From NCBI RefSeq assembly GCF_002814095.1, contig NZ_CP021914.1, positions 186,001 to 250,000 on the forward strand: 64,000 bases of DNA, given 5' to 3'. The DNA comes from Sagittula sp. P11. GTDB taxonomy: Bacteria; Pseudomonadota; Alphaproteobacteria; Rhodobacterales; Rhodobacteraceae. Below are positions 20,013 to 28,487 of the stretch, one piece after another. Below the pieces are notes generated by a model, which was not told the DNA's origin, did no database searches, and saw only the letters and a program-made list of their open reading frames with translations. The translations under genes were made by a program, and so were the position numbers. The first letter of the stretch is position 1. Every line of letters starts with the position of its first letter.

Positions 20013-20848
20013 TGCGCCGCCTCCAGCGCTTGTCGCAAAGCGATCCGATCCAACGGTTTGCCGCCAGAGAAATGCTCCCAAGCGTGGACGCCTTGCCAGA
20101 AGAACAGTTCGTAGCCGGAAATGATGTCCAGACCTTGTGCGGTGGCGTCCTTCAGGAATTGCGTATCGACGGGCGTGTAGACCGCGTCAAAGGCCCAGTC
20201 TGCCCCTTGCATCGCATCCGCGACCAGTGGCGTGCCGTCGTAGCCGACCATGCCGACGGGTGTGCCGTTCAGCAAGCCCTGCGCCCCCCGGGCAGCTTCG
20301 GTCACATCTGCAAAGGCGGCAATGCGGGTGTCACCGGCAACCGCACGCAGATCGTCCGCCAGCGCCTCGGCCTTGGCCATATCACGGTCCACCAGCCGGA
20401 TTTCCGTGGCTTTCAACGCGACCAACCCAAAGGCCAGCGCCCGCCCGACCCCACCGGTGCCGATCAGGCAGCTGATGCCGGGGGCGTCGATCCGTGTCGC
20501 GCGATAGGCCGCCACGAAACCGGTATAGTCGGTGTTGAAACCCTTCGGTCCATCAGCATCGAAAAGCACCGTGTTGACCGCTCCGATTGCACGGACCAAC
20601 GGGTCATCGACCGTCACCTTGGCCGCGGCGCGTTCCTTGTAGGGGTACGTGACGTTGATCCCGCGAAACCCGTGGCCGGGGCACCGATCAAACACGGCGT
20701 CGAACTCTTGCCCCAGATCACGCGGGATCAGACGGTCATATTGCACGGTCATACCGTTCTGCTCACCAGCCAGCCGGTGCAGCAAAGGCGAACGCGACCG
20801 GGCGATATTGTCGCCGATCAGGCCCAGATGCAGATCGGGCATGGTCAT
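20009..20848 (-). CDS. Shikimate/quinate 5-dehydrogenase (AroE/YdiB-like)
   Basis: A 279-residue NAD(P)-dependent dehydrogenase. Family signatures are SRSPLLHRL (substrate-binding Ser/Thr-rich loop) near residue 18, NVTYPYKE with the catalytic Lys, NTDYTGF with the catalytic Asp, and the Rossmann loop GTGGVGRA. Its place between tctA and a dehydratase fragment, rather than with biosynthetic aro genes, points to catabolism of quinate or shikimate toward protocatechuate; this is inference. The ATG at 20848 overlaps the tctA stop as ATGA. A second Met two codons later is an alternative start. Cofactor preference and the exact substrate (quinate or shikimate) cannot be decided by eye. Confidence 0.85.
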   Translation of the reverse strand: MTMPDLHLGLIGDNIARSRSPLLHRLAGEQNGMTVQYDRLIPRDLGQEFDAVFDRCPGHGFRGINVTYPYKERAAAKVTVDDPLVRAIGAVNTVLFDADGPKGFNTDYTGFVAAYRATRIDAPGISCLIGTGGVGRALAFGLVALKATEIRLVDRDMAKAEALADDLRAVAGDTRIAAFADVTEAARGAQGLLNGTPVGMVGYDGTPLVADAMQGADWAFDAVYTPVDTQFLKDATAQGLDIISGYELFFWQGVHAWEHFSGGKPLDRIALRQALEAAQ

Positions 20849-22347
20849 GCCTCCTTGAACAGCTTGGATTTGCCCCAACGCCAGACAGGGGTCTGAGAGA
20901 CGAATACGAGGATCACGGCCACCAACAACGTCAGGCTCAGCGGGCTGGTGACGATCCCCCAGAAGAAGCGGCCCAGTTCCTCGCGCTCGGAGATGATCGC
21001 GCGGCGCCAGTTGTCATCCAGAAGGCGTGAGAGGATCACCCCAAGGATCACTGGCCCCAACGGATAGCCGTAATGCCGCATGAAGTAGCCGAACACGCCA
21101 AAGCCGAGCATCCAGTAGACGTCGGTGATCGCGTTGTTCACGGCAAATGCGCCGACGATCGACAGCAGCATGATCAGCGGGATAAGCACAGAGCGCGGCA
21201 TCTCGACGATCTTGGTGAACAGCTTTATGCCCGTCAGACCAAAGATCAGCATGAAGACGTTGGCCATGACCAGGCAGCCGACGATGAACCAGAACATATC
21301 CGGTTGCTCGATCATCAGCATCGGGCCAGGGTTCAGCCCGTGAATGAACAGCGCACCGATCATGATCGCGGTCACCGCGTCACCGGGAATCCCCAGCGTC
21401 ATCATCGGGATGAACGCCCCACCCACGGCGGCGTTGTTCGCGGTTTCGGGGGCCACCAGCCCCTCCATCGCGCCTTCGCCAAAAGGCACTTCGGGGTTTT
21501 TCGTGACCCGTTTCGCGTGATCATAGGCCATGAGCGCGGCAATATCTCCGCCAGTTCCCGGCAGAGCGCCAATGATGACGCCAATCGACGAGGTTTGCAG
21601 CGACAACGGCAGGTGTTTCTTCACCGTCGCCAGCGACGGCACGATACGGCTGATCTTTTGCCGCACAGCGTCCTTGTCGACGTGGTGCAGCTGCAGAAGC
21701 GCCTCGGACACGCCGAACATGCCGATCATCACCGCGATGAAGGAAATGCCGCCGTTCAGGAGGTTCAGGTCAAAGGTGAAACGCTCGGTAAAGGTCAGCG
21801 GATCGCGCCCAACGGCACCGATGGCAATGCCAAGCGCCCCGGCAAAGATGCCCTTGAGCAAGGACCCCTGCGACAGCGACCCCACCAGCAGGATGCCCAG
21901 AATGGCCAGTAGCATGTAGTCGCGCGGCTGGAACTTCAGCGCGAAATCCGACACGAAGGGCGCGGCCAGTGCCAGCACGCCGATGCCGATGAACCCGCCG
22001 ATAAAGCTCATGACCGTGGTCACACCAATCGCCGTACCCGCCTCGCCGCGCTGCGCCATGGGATAGCCGTCCAGCGCCGTGGCAATGGCAGAGGGCGCGC
22101 CGGGGATGTTCAGCAGGATCGCCGTGCGCGAGCCGCCATAGACCCCACCCATATAGATGCCGATCATCAGCGAGATCGCCGGGTAGACGTCCCAGGAAAA
22201 GGTGAACGAGATCAGGATCGACACCGCCATCGTCACCGACAGGCCCGGGATCGCACCGACATAGACCCCGGCAAAGGTGCCCAGACCCACCAGCAGCAAC
22301 AGTTGCGGCTGAGTGAAGACAAGGAAGAAATCCATGAGCGCGGTCAT
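20845..22347 (-). CDS. tctA: Tripartite tricarboxylate transporter large membrane subunit TctA
   Basis: A 500-residue polytopic inner-membrane protein of the TctA family (DUF112). The N-terminal PQLLLLVGLGTFAGVYVGAIPG and the signature GIYMGGVYGGSRTAILLNIPG lie in the first third, with a second internal-repeat block around GALPGTGGDIAALMAYDHAKR and a GIPGDAVTAIMIGAL segment. Family proteins form the transport channel with TctB and receive substrate from periplasmic TctC. The start ATG overlaps the tctB stop as ATGA. Substrates of such systems range from tricarboxylates to aromatic acids; the neighbours here suggest a quinate/shikimate-like compound. Confidence 0.93.
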   Translation of the reverse strand: MTALMDFFLVFTQPQLLLLVGLGTFAGVYVGAIPGLSVTMAVSILISFTFSWDVYPAISLMIGIYMGGVYGGSRTAILLNIPGAPSAIATALDGYPMAQRGEAGTAIGVTTVMSFIGGFIGIGVLALAAPFVSDFALKFQPRDYMLLAILGILLVGSLSQGSLLKGIFAGALGIAIGAVGRDPLTFTERFTFDLNLLNGGISFIAVMIGMFGVSEALLQLHHVDKDAVRQKISRIVPSLATVKKHLPLSLQTSSIGVIIGALPGTGGDIAALMAYDHAKRVTKNPEVPFGEGAMEGLVAPETANNAAVGGAFIPMMTLGIPGDAVTAIMIGALFIHGLNPGPMLMIEQPDMFWFIVGCLVMANVFMLIFGLTGIKLFTKIVEMPRSVLIPLIMLLSIVGAFAVNNAITDVYWMLGFGVFGYFMRHYGYPLGPVILGVILSRLLDDNWRRAIISEREELGRFFWGIVTSPLSLTLLVAVILVFVSQTPVWRWGKSKLFKEA

Positions 22348-22916
22348 TCGGCACCTCCTGCGAACAGCGTGCGGAAAAATTGGACAAGCTCGGCCTCGGG
22401 GACGATGCCGGACGGCATAAGAACGGAAAACACGATGCGGAAGATCAGCCAGATCACCACCAGCGCAGCCAGCGCGATGGAGCTGGTCCAAAGCCACGAC
22501 CGCCGCCCCAGCACCTTGATCGCGACGATCAGGAAGGCGGCGGAGACCGGCAGGAAGCCGACGGTCTTCAGCGCCATCCCATAGGCCACCAGCAGCCCCG
22601 CGAACAGGATCACCGTCCACGGCAGGATGTCTTTCATCACCGTTTCCGTGCGGTCCAGCGGCAGGCGCACGGTCTTCAGCAGCACCAGCGCGCCACTGAT
22701 CACCATGACCACGGTCGTCGCCAGCGGGATGGATCGCGGCGAGGACAGTCCGTTGGGGCCAAAGGAATTCTCGATCCCCCAGGCGTCCCAAACCAGATAC
22801 AGGCTGGCCACCGTCAGAAAGACGGCAAAGAGCAATTCTCCGGGGCGCCGCTTGTCAGGCTCGCCGCCGGGCGTGGCATCGGATGTGCCGTCGTGATGTT
22901 CCGGATCGATCTGCAT
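22344..22916 (-). CDS. tctB: Tripartite tricarboxylate transporter small membrane subunit TctB
   Basis: A 190-residue TctB-family protein with four predicted membrane helices: ELLFAVFLTVASLYLVW, IPLATTVVMVISGALVLL, ILPWTVILFAGLLVAYGMAL and SSIALAALVVIWLIFRIVF. A charged cytoplasmic N-terminus precedes them. The ATG at 22916 is chosen because GGAGGAGGG lies just upstream; a longer frame to 22967 would run into the tctC-tctB terminator hairpin. It lies between tctC and tctA on the same strand. The subunit is poorly conserved in sequence, so the call relies on length, topology and position as well as the family pattern. Confidence 0.88.
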   Translation of the reverse strand: MQIDPEHHDGTSDATPGGEPDKRRPGELLFAVFLTVASLYLVWDAWGIENSFGPNGLSSPRSIPLATTVVMVISGALVLLKTVRLPLDRTETVMKDILPWTVILFAGLLVAYGMALKTVGFLPVSAAFLIVAIKVLGRRSWLWTSSIALAALVVIWLIFRIVFSVLMPSGIVPEAELVQFFRTLFAGGAE

Positions 22917-22945
22917 GGGGCCCTCCTCCCGTTGCGTGTCACTAT

Positions 22946-22979
22946 GAAAAAGGGTGCCGCACCCCATTGGGCGGCACCC
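22946..22979 (-). terminator. Intercistronic terminator/attenuator between tctC and tctB
   Basis: A perfect 9-bp stem (GGGTGCCGC / GCGGCACCC) with a 10-base loop is followed on the minus strand by TTTTTC. It stands inside the operon after tctC. Partial termination would give more binding protein than membrane subunits, the usual arrangement for binding-protein transporters. Confidence 0.8.
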
Positions 22980-23020
22980 CGGTTGTGCCTCGGGCCAGCG
23001 GCCCGACAGGGAATGTCAGA

Positions 23021-24022
23021 TCACTCGCCGGGGCGCGCGATGCCGAACTCTTCGGGCGATGCCTTGGTCATGCCTGCGTCTTGAAGCAGCCACGCGGTGC
23101 CCTGCTGCCACTTGGACAGGAACGCTTCGGCTTCGGCGCCGGAGATGTTCATCAGGGTAAAACCACGACCTTCCATCAGGGCTACGAAATCTTCGTTCTG
23201 CGCGGCCTGTGCATAAGCGTCGGTCAGCTTGGCGACCACCTCGTCCGGCGTGCCTTTCTTGGCGAACACGCCAAAGAACGGACCCCAAGGGAGGTAGGTG
23301 TTGTAGCCTGCGTTCACCTCGGCCACGACCTCGACATCGGGCAGGTTCTCGTTCTTGGCCACGTCGACCACGCCGAGCGCCTTCATGTTGCCGGCCTTCA
23401 CGCCTTCGATGGCGGCGCCCAGAACTGCGGGCATCACGTCGATCGCACCGCCCTGCAGGCCGGTCAACGCCGGACCGTCACCGTCGTAGGGGACAAAGAT
23501 CACGTCCAGATCACCCTCGACCGCCTCGACCATTGCGGTCACGACCGACGGCAGACCACCCGGGCCAGTAGAGCCGAAACGGACCTCGCCCGGATGGTCC
23601 TTCACATAGGCGATCATCTCGGAATAGGTGTTGAAAGGCGCGTCGTTGTTGGCCACCAGCAGCGGGGTGCCGCGTGCGAGGATGTTGATCGGCGTGAATT
23701 CCGAGTAATCCTTGTCGCCCAGACCCATGATTTTATACAGCATCGGGTTCTCGGCGCCCATCAGAACGGTGTAGCCATCCGCAGCTGCATCGGCGACGTA
23801 ATTCAGGGCAATCGCGCCCACCGCGCCGGTCATGTTCTGCATGACCACAGTGCCGCCGAGAACCTCTTCGGCATGGGGCGTAACCGAGCGCATCACCGTG
23901 TCGGTCGATCCACCGGCCCCCCACTGGATGATGCCCTGGATTTCCTTTTCGGGGTATTCGGCAATCGCCATGCCAGTGGTCAGTGCAAGCGCCGCAGCGG
24001 CGCCCATCAGAATGCGCTTCAT
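23021..24022 (-). CDS. tctC: Tripartite tricarboxylate transporter periplasmic binding protein TctC
   Basis: A 333-residue periplasmic solute-binding protein. A Sec signal peptide (MKRILMGAAAALALTTGMAIA, about 1-21) precedes the family's mature start YPEKEIQGIIQWGAGGSTDT. The conserved GAVGAIALNYVADAAADGYT and GSTGPGGLPSVVTAMVEA blocks of the Bug/TctC family are present. The start at 24022 has AGGGAGGAT seven bases upstream. It is the first gene of the minus-strand operon; its upstream region carries the 30-bp-spaced TGAYGTTA repeats shared with the divergent flavoprotein promoter. The ligand is unknown. Confidence 0.94.
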   Translation of the reverse strand: MKRILMGAAAALALTTGMAIAEYPEKEIQGIIQWGAGGSTDTVMRSVTPHAEEVLGGTVVMQNMTGAVGAIALNYVADAAADGYTVLMGAENPMLYKIMGLGDKDYSEFTPINILARGTPLLVANNDAPFNTYSEMIAYVKDHPGEVRFGSTGPGGLPSVVTAMVEAVEGDLDVIFVPYDGDGPALTGLQGGAIDVMPAVLGAAIEGVKAGNMKALGVVDVAKNENLPDVEVVAEVNAGYNTYLPWGPFFGVFAKKGTPDEVVAKLTDAYAQAAQNEDFVALMEGRGFTLMNISGAEAEAFLSKWQQGTAWLLQDAGMTKASPEEFGIARPGE

Positions 24023-24112
24023 GGTATCCTCCCTAAGCGTCTCCATGTCTCCCACTGCCGGGATCCTCCCGACCAGGAGACGATGGCAGGCAATCTGCCC
24101 GATTCTGTATTT

Positions 24113-24150
24113 TAACGTCAAATACCCAAACTTCACTGATCATAACATCA
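24113..24150 (-). promoter_or_regulatory. Paired direct repeat (probable LysR operator) upstream of tctC
   Basis: Reading toward tctC, TGATGTTAT starts at 24150 and TGACGTTAA at 24120, exactly 30 bases apart, about 98-128 bases before the tctC start. The same repeat and spacing occur before the divergent flavoprotein gene at 25121-25159. Confidence 0.6.
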
Positions 24151-24152
24151 GG

Positions 24153-25097
24153 TTAATCCATGGGATCAGCCTTGCGCACACCGCGCAACGATGGACCATC
24201 CTCGATCGCCTTGGACAGTTCACGGCGGAACTGCGCGATGGCATACTCGGCAAAGCCCGACAGCACGCGCCCTTTTTTGCGCACCACATAGATGCCGACC
24301 TGCGTCACCTCTTTCAGCGGGCGGCGGATGACACCGGGCATGTAGACTTCGGCCACAGAGAATTCGTCGATTACCGCAACCCCCAGCCCGTGCCGGACAA
24401 AGCTGACCAGCGTCTGGGCAAAGCGCCCGCGCATCGCATGCTGCACCGCCAGCCCCTCCTGTTCGAAGGGCCGCGCAAGAAGACGGCCGTAAGGATCTGC
24501 GGGTTCCAACCCGATGACAGGGTGCTGCGCCAGGTCATGTACGGAAACCTCTGCCTGGGCGGCCAGCGTATGACCTTCAGGCATGATCGCCACCAACCGT
24601 CCTTCGGCGATCTTGTCATTCTCCACAGCGGCGTTGACCACGGACGAGCTCATGATGACGAACTCTCCACGCTCCAGCAGAAGGTAATCCAAAGTCTCTT
24701 CGATCTTGAGGATGTTGAGGTCGATGAACAGGTCGGCGTAGCGTGCCCGCACCTGTTTCATGACGCGCGCAGCGATGAACTGCGCCACCGATGGGGCCGA
24801 GGCGCAGGATAGCCGCACCTCTTCCCCCTTCTGCAGCGCGCCAACCGCCTGCTGCAGGTTCTCGACTCCCTTGTAGACCTCGCGCAATTGGTCAAAGACT
24901 TTCGACGCCTCGATCGAGGGGATGAACAGGCCGGACTTGCGCTCGAAAAGCCGAATGCCAAGGCTTTCCTCGGTGTGCTTGACCAGGCGGCTTATGCCGG
25001 GGGCCGAGACATTCAGCATTTGCGCGGCACCGTTGATCGTGCCGGTCATCATCACGGCCCGAACGACCTCGATCTGCCGCAATGTCATTTCCGTCAT
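24153..25097 (-). CDS. LysR-family transcriptional regulator of the tct/flavoprotein island
   Basis: A 314-residue LysR-type regulator. The N-terminal winged helix reads MTLRQIEVVRAVMMTGTINGAAQMLNVSAPGISRLVKHTEESL, here split by the usual LysR positions (AA at the second helix, SRLV in the recognition helix), followed by a periplasmic-binding-like effector domain with the common HGLGVAVIDEF motif. The start ATG at 25097 has GGGAGG five bases upstream; the longer frame adds nothing family-like. It lies between tctC and the divergent flavoprotein gene, so it probably controls both, through the repeats found at each promoter. Substitution of the usual S/Q-P-A-V by SAPGIS in the recognition helix is typical of one LysR subgroup. 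Confidence 0.9.
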   Translation of the reverse strand: MTEMTLRQIEVVRAVMMTGTINGAAQMLNVSAPGISRLVKHTEESLGIRLFERKSGLFIPSIEASKVFDQLREVYKGVENLQQAVGALQKGEEVRLSCASAPSVAQFIAARVMKQVRARYADLFIDLNILKIEETLDYLLLERGEFVIMSSSVVNAAVENDKIAEGRLVAIMPEGHTLAAQAEVSVHDLAQHPVIGLEPADPYGRLLARPFEQEGLAVQHAMRGRFAQTLVSFVRHGLGVAVIDEFSVAEVYMPGVIRRPLKEVTQVGIYVVRKKGRVLSGFAEYAIAQFRRELSKAIEDGPSLRGVRKADPMD

Positions 25098-25120
25098 GGG
25101 GGCCTCCCGTGCGGTTAACA

Positions 25121-25159
25121 TGACGTTACTCATTGCGAAAAACAAGCATTTGACGTTAC
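25121..25159 (+). promoter_or_regulatory. Paired direct repeat (probable LysR operator) in the lysR-flavoprotein intergenic region
   Basis: TGACGTTAC occurs at 25121 and again at 25151, a 30-base step (about three helical turns), inside the 106-base divergent region. The second copy is preceded by ATT, as is the copy before tctC (ATTTGACGTTA in both). Confidence 0.65.
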
Positions 25160-25203
25160 CCGCCCACCCCGCGAGTTTGCGTGCAGCAAAAGGGGGGATC
25201 GGC

Positions 25204-26883
25204 ATGGACATGGACTGCGACCTGTTGGTGATAGGCTCGGGCGCGGCGGGTCTGGCAGCGGCCGTAACGGCGGCACATCACGGGCTGCGCGTCATAGTGT
25301 CAGAGAAATCCGCAACGGTGGGCGGCACGACGGCGTGGTCCGGCGGCTGGATCTGGGCGCCGTGCAACCCGGTCGCGCATCGCAACGGCATCGTCGAAGA
25401 CCCGTCCGAGCCGCGCCGCTATCTCGAAGCCGTCCTGGGCAACGCGTTTAATGCCGAATTGGTCGATGCCTTTCTGGCTGCCGCGCCGGAAATGGTCGGT
25501 TTCTTCGAAGACAACACCGCGCTTGCCTTCGAATGTGGGGCAAAGATCCCAGATACCTACAGCCACTTGCCCGGCGCGGGTATGGGTGGCCGCTCGGTTA
25601 TCGCGCAACCCTATGACGCACGCGATCTGCGAGACGCGGTAGAGCTGCTGCGCAAACCGATGAAGGAAACGACCTTCTGGGGCATGACGATTCAGGCCGG
25701 GCCGGACCTGCGGGCCTTCATGACGGCAACGCGGTCGGTCGGGTCGGCGCTGCATGTGGCACGGCGTTTGTCGCGGCATGTGTTGGAACTGGCGCGGTTC
25801 GGTCGCGGGATGCAGGTGCGCAACGGCAATGCCCTTGTCGCGCGTCTGCTGCGCTCGGCACTGGATCAAGGTGTGACGATCCTGCCCGGGCATCCCGCGA
25901 CCGGGATGATCAACCTAGACCGGCGCATCAAAGGCGCGACCCTGACAGGCCCGGATGGTGCTGTTCAGGTCACCGCAAGCAAGGGCGTCGTGCTGGCGGC
26001 GGGCGGCTTTCCGCATGACCTCACGCGTCGTGCGGCCCAGTTTCCGCGACCCGAGAACCACCTGTCCCTTGCCCTGCCCCTCGCCACGGGCGACGGGCTG
26101 CGACTGGGCGAAAGTGCGGGCGCGCAGCAGAACACCACTTTGGTCAGCCCCGGCGCATGGTGCCCGGTGTCGCGCGTGCCCTTTGCCGATGGCTCGACCG
26201 GGGTCTTCCCGCATATTATCGACCGCGGCAAGCCCGGCGTGATCGGCGTGCTGGCCAGCGGGCGGCGCTTCACCAACGAAGGCCTGGGCTATCACGACTA
26301 TGTCCGCGACATGCTGGTCTCGGTCCCCGACGGTACGCCCGCCGAAAGCTGGCTGATCTGCGATCACCGGTTCATCCGCCGCTATGGTCTGGGCATCGTG
26401 CGGCCCGCGCCGGTGCCGCTGTCGCCTTGGCTCAGGAACGGCTACCTGACCCGAAGCGAGACACCAAAGGCGCTGGCGCAGGCCTGCGGCATCGATCCGG
26501 CTGGGTTGGTCGAGACACTGACGACATACAACGCAGGCGCACGGCGGGGCGAAGACCCTGCCTTTGGGCGCGGCACGACCCCCTATATGCGCCTGCAGGG
26601 TGATCCTGACGTCACGCCGAACCTCTGCATTGCACCCATCGAAAGCGGCCCGTTCTACGCGGTCAAGGTGATGCCGGGCAGCTTTGGCACCTTTGCGGGA
26701 TTGAAGACGGATGGACATGCAAGGGCTCTGGACGACAACGGCGCGCCGATCCCCGGCCTTTACGCCGCGGGCACCGACATGGCTTCTGTCATGGGTGGGT
26801 ACTATCCGGCGGGCGGCATTAACCTTGGACCGGCCCTGACTTTTGGGTTCATCGCTGGTCGACACGCAGCGAAAGGCGTCTGA
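25204..26883 (+). CDS. FAD-dependent oxidoreductase of the fumarate reductase/3-ketosteroid dehydrogenase-like family
   Basis: A 559-residue flavoprotein. The FAD-binding motif LLVIGSGAAGLAAAVTAA lies at the N-terminus, followed by VGGTTAWSGGWIWAP, the typical TxxSGG stretch of this superfamily. The C-terminal flavin contact reads GLYAAGTDMASVMGGYYPAGG and a GPALTFGFIAGRHAA helix closes the domain. No signal peptide is seen, so it is cytoplasmic. The ATG at 25204 follows a GGGGGG ribosome-site-like run; a Met two codons later is an alternative. It is divergent from lysR and two bases before the TIM-barrel gene. The substrate is unknown; context suggests a cyclic acid related to quinate. Confidence 0.85.
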   Translation: MDMDCDLLVIGSGAAGLAAAVTAAHHGLRVIVSEKSATVGGTTAWSGGWIWAPCNPVAHRNGIVEDPSEPRRYLEAVLGNAFNAELVDAFLAAAPEMVGFFEDNTALAFECGAKIPDTYSHLPGAGMGGRSVIAQPYDARDLRDAVELLRKPMKETTFWGMTIQAGPDLRAFMTATRSVGSALHVARRLSRHVLELARFGRGMQVRNGNALVARLLRSALDQGVTILPGHPATGMINLDRRIKGATLTGPDGAVQVTASKGVVLAAGGFPHDLTRRAAQFPRPENHLSLALPLATGDGLRLGESAGAQQNTTLVSPGAWCPVSRVPFADGSTGVFPHIIDRGKPGVIGVLASGRRFTNEGLGYHDYVRDMLVSVPDGTPAESWLICDHRFIRRYGLGIVRPAPVPLSPWLRNGYLTRSETPKALAQACGIDPAGLVETLTTYNAGARRGEDPAFGRGTTPYMRLQGDPDVTPNLCIAPIESGPFYAVKVMPGSFGTFAGLKTDGHARALDDNGAPIPGLYAAGTDMASVMGGYYPAGGINLGPALTFGFIAGRHAAKGV

Positions 26884-26885
26884 AC

Positions 26886-27695
26886 ATGCGTTTTCTGTCC
26901 CTGGCCCACCTTACTGCCATTGATCTCGATCCACCGGCCCTGATCCGCGCTGCCGCCGATGGCGGTTTCGACGCGGTTGGGCTGCGCCTTTTGCAGGTGA
27001 CACCGACATCACCGGGTTATCCGCTTTGGGAAGATGCGCACCTGCTGCTCGAAACACGGGCGGCGCTGCGCGAGACCCGCGTAACGGTTCATGACATCGA
27101 GTTCGTGCGCATCACGCCGGACACGGATGTCGACGCCCTGCTGCCGTTCCTCGACATCGGGGCCGAACTGGGCGCGCGGGAAGTCATCACCGCGCCCTAT
27201 GATCCTGACCATGCACGCATGGCCGAGACCCTCGGTCGTTTGTCGGTCGCCGCGAGCCAGCGAGGTCTGGGTATCGTGCTGGAGTTCTTCCCTTGGACCG
27301 ATATCCGTACGGTGGATGACGCGCTGCGCCTTGCAACGCAAGCCGGGCCAAGTGTCGGCGTCCTGCCCGACAGCCTGCACTTCGACCGCTCTGGCTCCTC
27401 GCTCGACACCCTTGCCGCGCTGCCGCCCGAACGCTTGCGCTTCGCCCATCTGTGCGACGCGCCTGTCCTGCCTGCCTACAATGAAACCACGCTGTTGTAC
27501 GCAGCGCGCGAGGAACGTTTGCTGCCCGGAAAAGGTCAAATCGACCTCGCCGCCTACCTCCAGGCGTTGCCAGCCGGGCTGCCTTTGGGGATCGAAGTGC
27601 CCAGGACAAAGAGCTTCCAAGCCATCGGTGGCGCCGAACTGATCAAGGAAACCGGTGAGTCAGTCAGATCATTCCTCAAATCGTTGATGACATAG
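26886..27695 (+). CDS. Sugar-phosphate isomerase/epimerase-like TIM barrel, possibly a 3-dehydroshikimate dehydratase
   Basis: A 269-residue AP-endonuclease-2/xylose-isomerase-fold protein. Likely metal ligands sit in the expected order: Glu133 (IVLEFFPW), Asp162 and His165 (LPDSLHFDRSG), His188 (RFAHLCDAP) and Glu237 (GIEVPR), with a LLPGKGQIDL loop near 212-221. The family includes isomerases, epimerases and 3-dehydroshikimate dehydratases. In this island a dehydratase role would replace the truncated gene at 19745-20012, but this is inference. It is co-transcribed with the flavoprotein (two-base gap). The TGA-ATG spacing and lack of a signal peptide fit a cytoplasmic enzyme. Confidence 0.75.
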   Translation: MRFLSLAHLTAIDLDPPALIRAAADGGFDAVGLRLLQVTPTSPGYPLWEDAHLLLETRAALRETRVTVHDIEFVRITPDTDVDALLPFLDIGAELGAREVITAPYDPDHARMAETLGRLSVAASQRGLGIVLEFFPWTDIRTVDDALRLATQAGPSVGVLPDSLHFDRSGSSLDTLAALPPERLRFAHLCDAPVLPAYNETTLLYAAREERLLPGKGQIDLAAYLQALPAGLPLGIEVPRTKSFQAIGGAELIKETGESVRSFLKSLMT

Positions 27696-27797
27696 AACTG
27701 CGGCAGCCCCGAACCGGTAATCGAACCGCAGATCATGGCCGTAAATGCGGGAACCCGGCGGGTTGGTTCTCCGGGCCCGAGAAGGAGAGCCCGTTCG

Positions 27798-27999
27798 TTA
27801 GAACGAGAAATCGTCGTCACGGTCGACCAACTCGGAGTTTTTGTTCTCAGCCGACTACGGGCGGCTCAGGAAGGCGACCTTCCGAGAGGCCGGGGCGGAA
27901 GGTAGCGAGGCTGAAGTTGGTGATCTTGGTGCCGCTCTGGATGGTGCGGACTTCGGGGGTCTGTTAGGCGTTCCCGGCGACGATGATGATTTTCTGCAT
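27798..27999 (-). pseudogene. ssb: Relic of a single-stranded DNA-binding protein gene (ssb) with internal deletion
   Basis: From ATG at 27999 the frame reads MQKIIIVAGNA, stop, QTPEVRTIQSGTKITNFSLAT, which matches the first OB-fold strands of SSB. About 100 bases later, in another frame, NSELVDRDDDFSF and a stop resemble the acidic SSB C-terminal tip (usually DDDIPF). The central OB fold is missing. This looks like a gene reduced to its two ends. An ssb relic often comes from a plasmid or phage module. The call rests on short matches only. Confidence 0.5.
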
Positions 28000-28487
28000 G
28001 ATAAGCTTCTGTGTGTCTTGTCTTAGGGACCGTCCCTTCGACAAGACCCATAAAACGCTCGTCGGGTAACGCGTGCACGGTGGACGGAACGGACGCCGGA
28101 AACCCTCTGAGGTTGGGGATGGAGCGGGCAGGAGGCCAAAGGCAACCAACACGGCCCGGACTGACGCGATGCTTCGCGCAAGAGACCGAACGGGATTAGC
28201 GGATCGTGCTTCGAAGGAGTAGCCCAGAAGGCAGAGAGACGCAGGGAGCCCACACCAGAGCATGTCGCCCCGTTCATCTGGACAGTTTGCCCCAAGCCGC
28301 ACGCGACGACCCCAGCGCTCACCTCAAGATTCTCACGCCGCCTAGCGCTTTCGCCGTGCGAACGGTGCATGTGTTTCCCGAGACGGACAGCAGATACTTG
28401 GTCAGTCGCACGCAATACACAATCGCCCAACTTCAACCTTAAGATGCAAGCGGAGCGCATGCTGAAAAGCTGAAGGTCAACGCCAGG
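28000..28487. other. Region without recognisable genes between ssb relic and IS5 relic
   Basis: Short frames on both strands show no family resemblance, and no inverted repeat of the neighbouring IS could be identified. It is probably decayed mobile-element or plasmid DNA. Confidence 0.4.

Noticed and set aside
22347-22791. Longer tctA starting 444 bases further upstream
   Set aside because: That extension overlaps tctB in another frame and is not family-like. ATG at 22347 overlaps the tctB stop as ATGA.
27841-28026. A small plus-strand open frame of 61 residues
   Set aside because: It is antisense to the ssb relic and has no ribosome site or family match.
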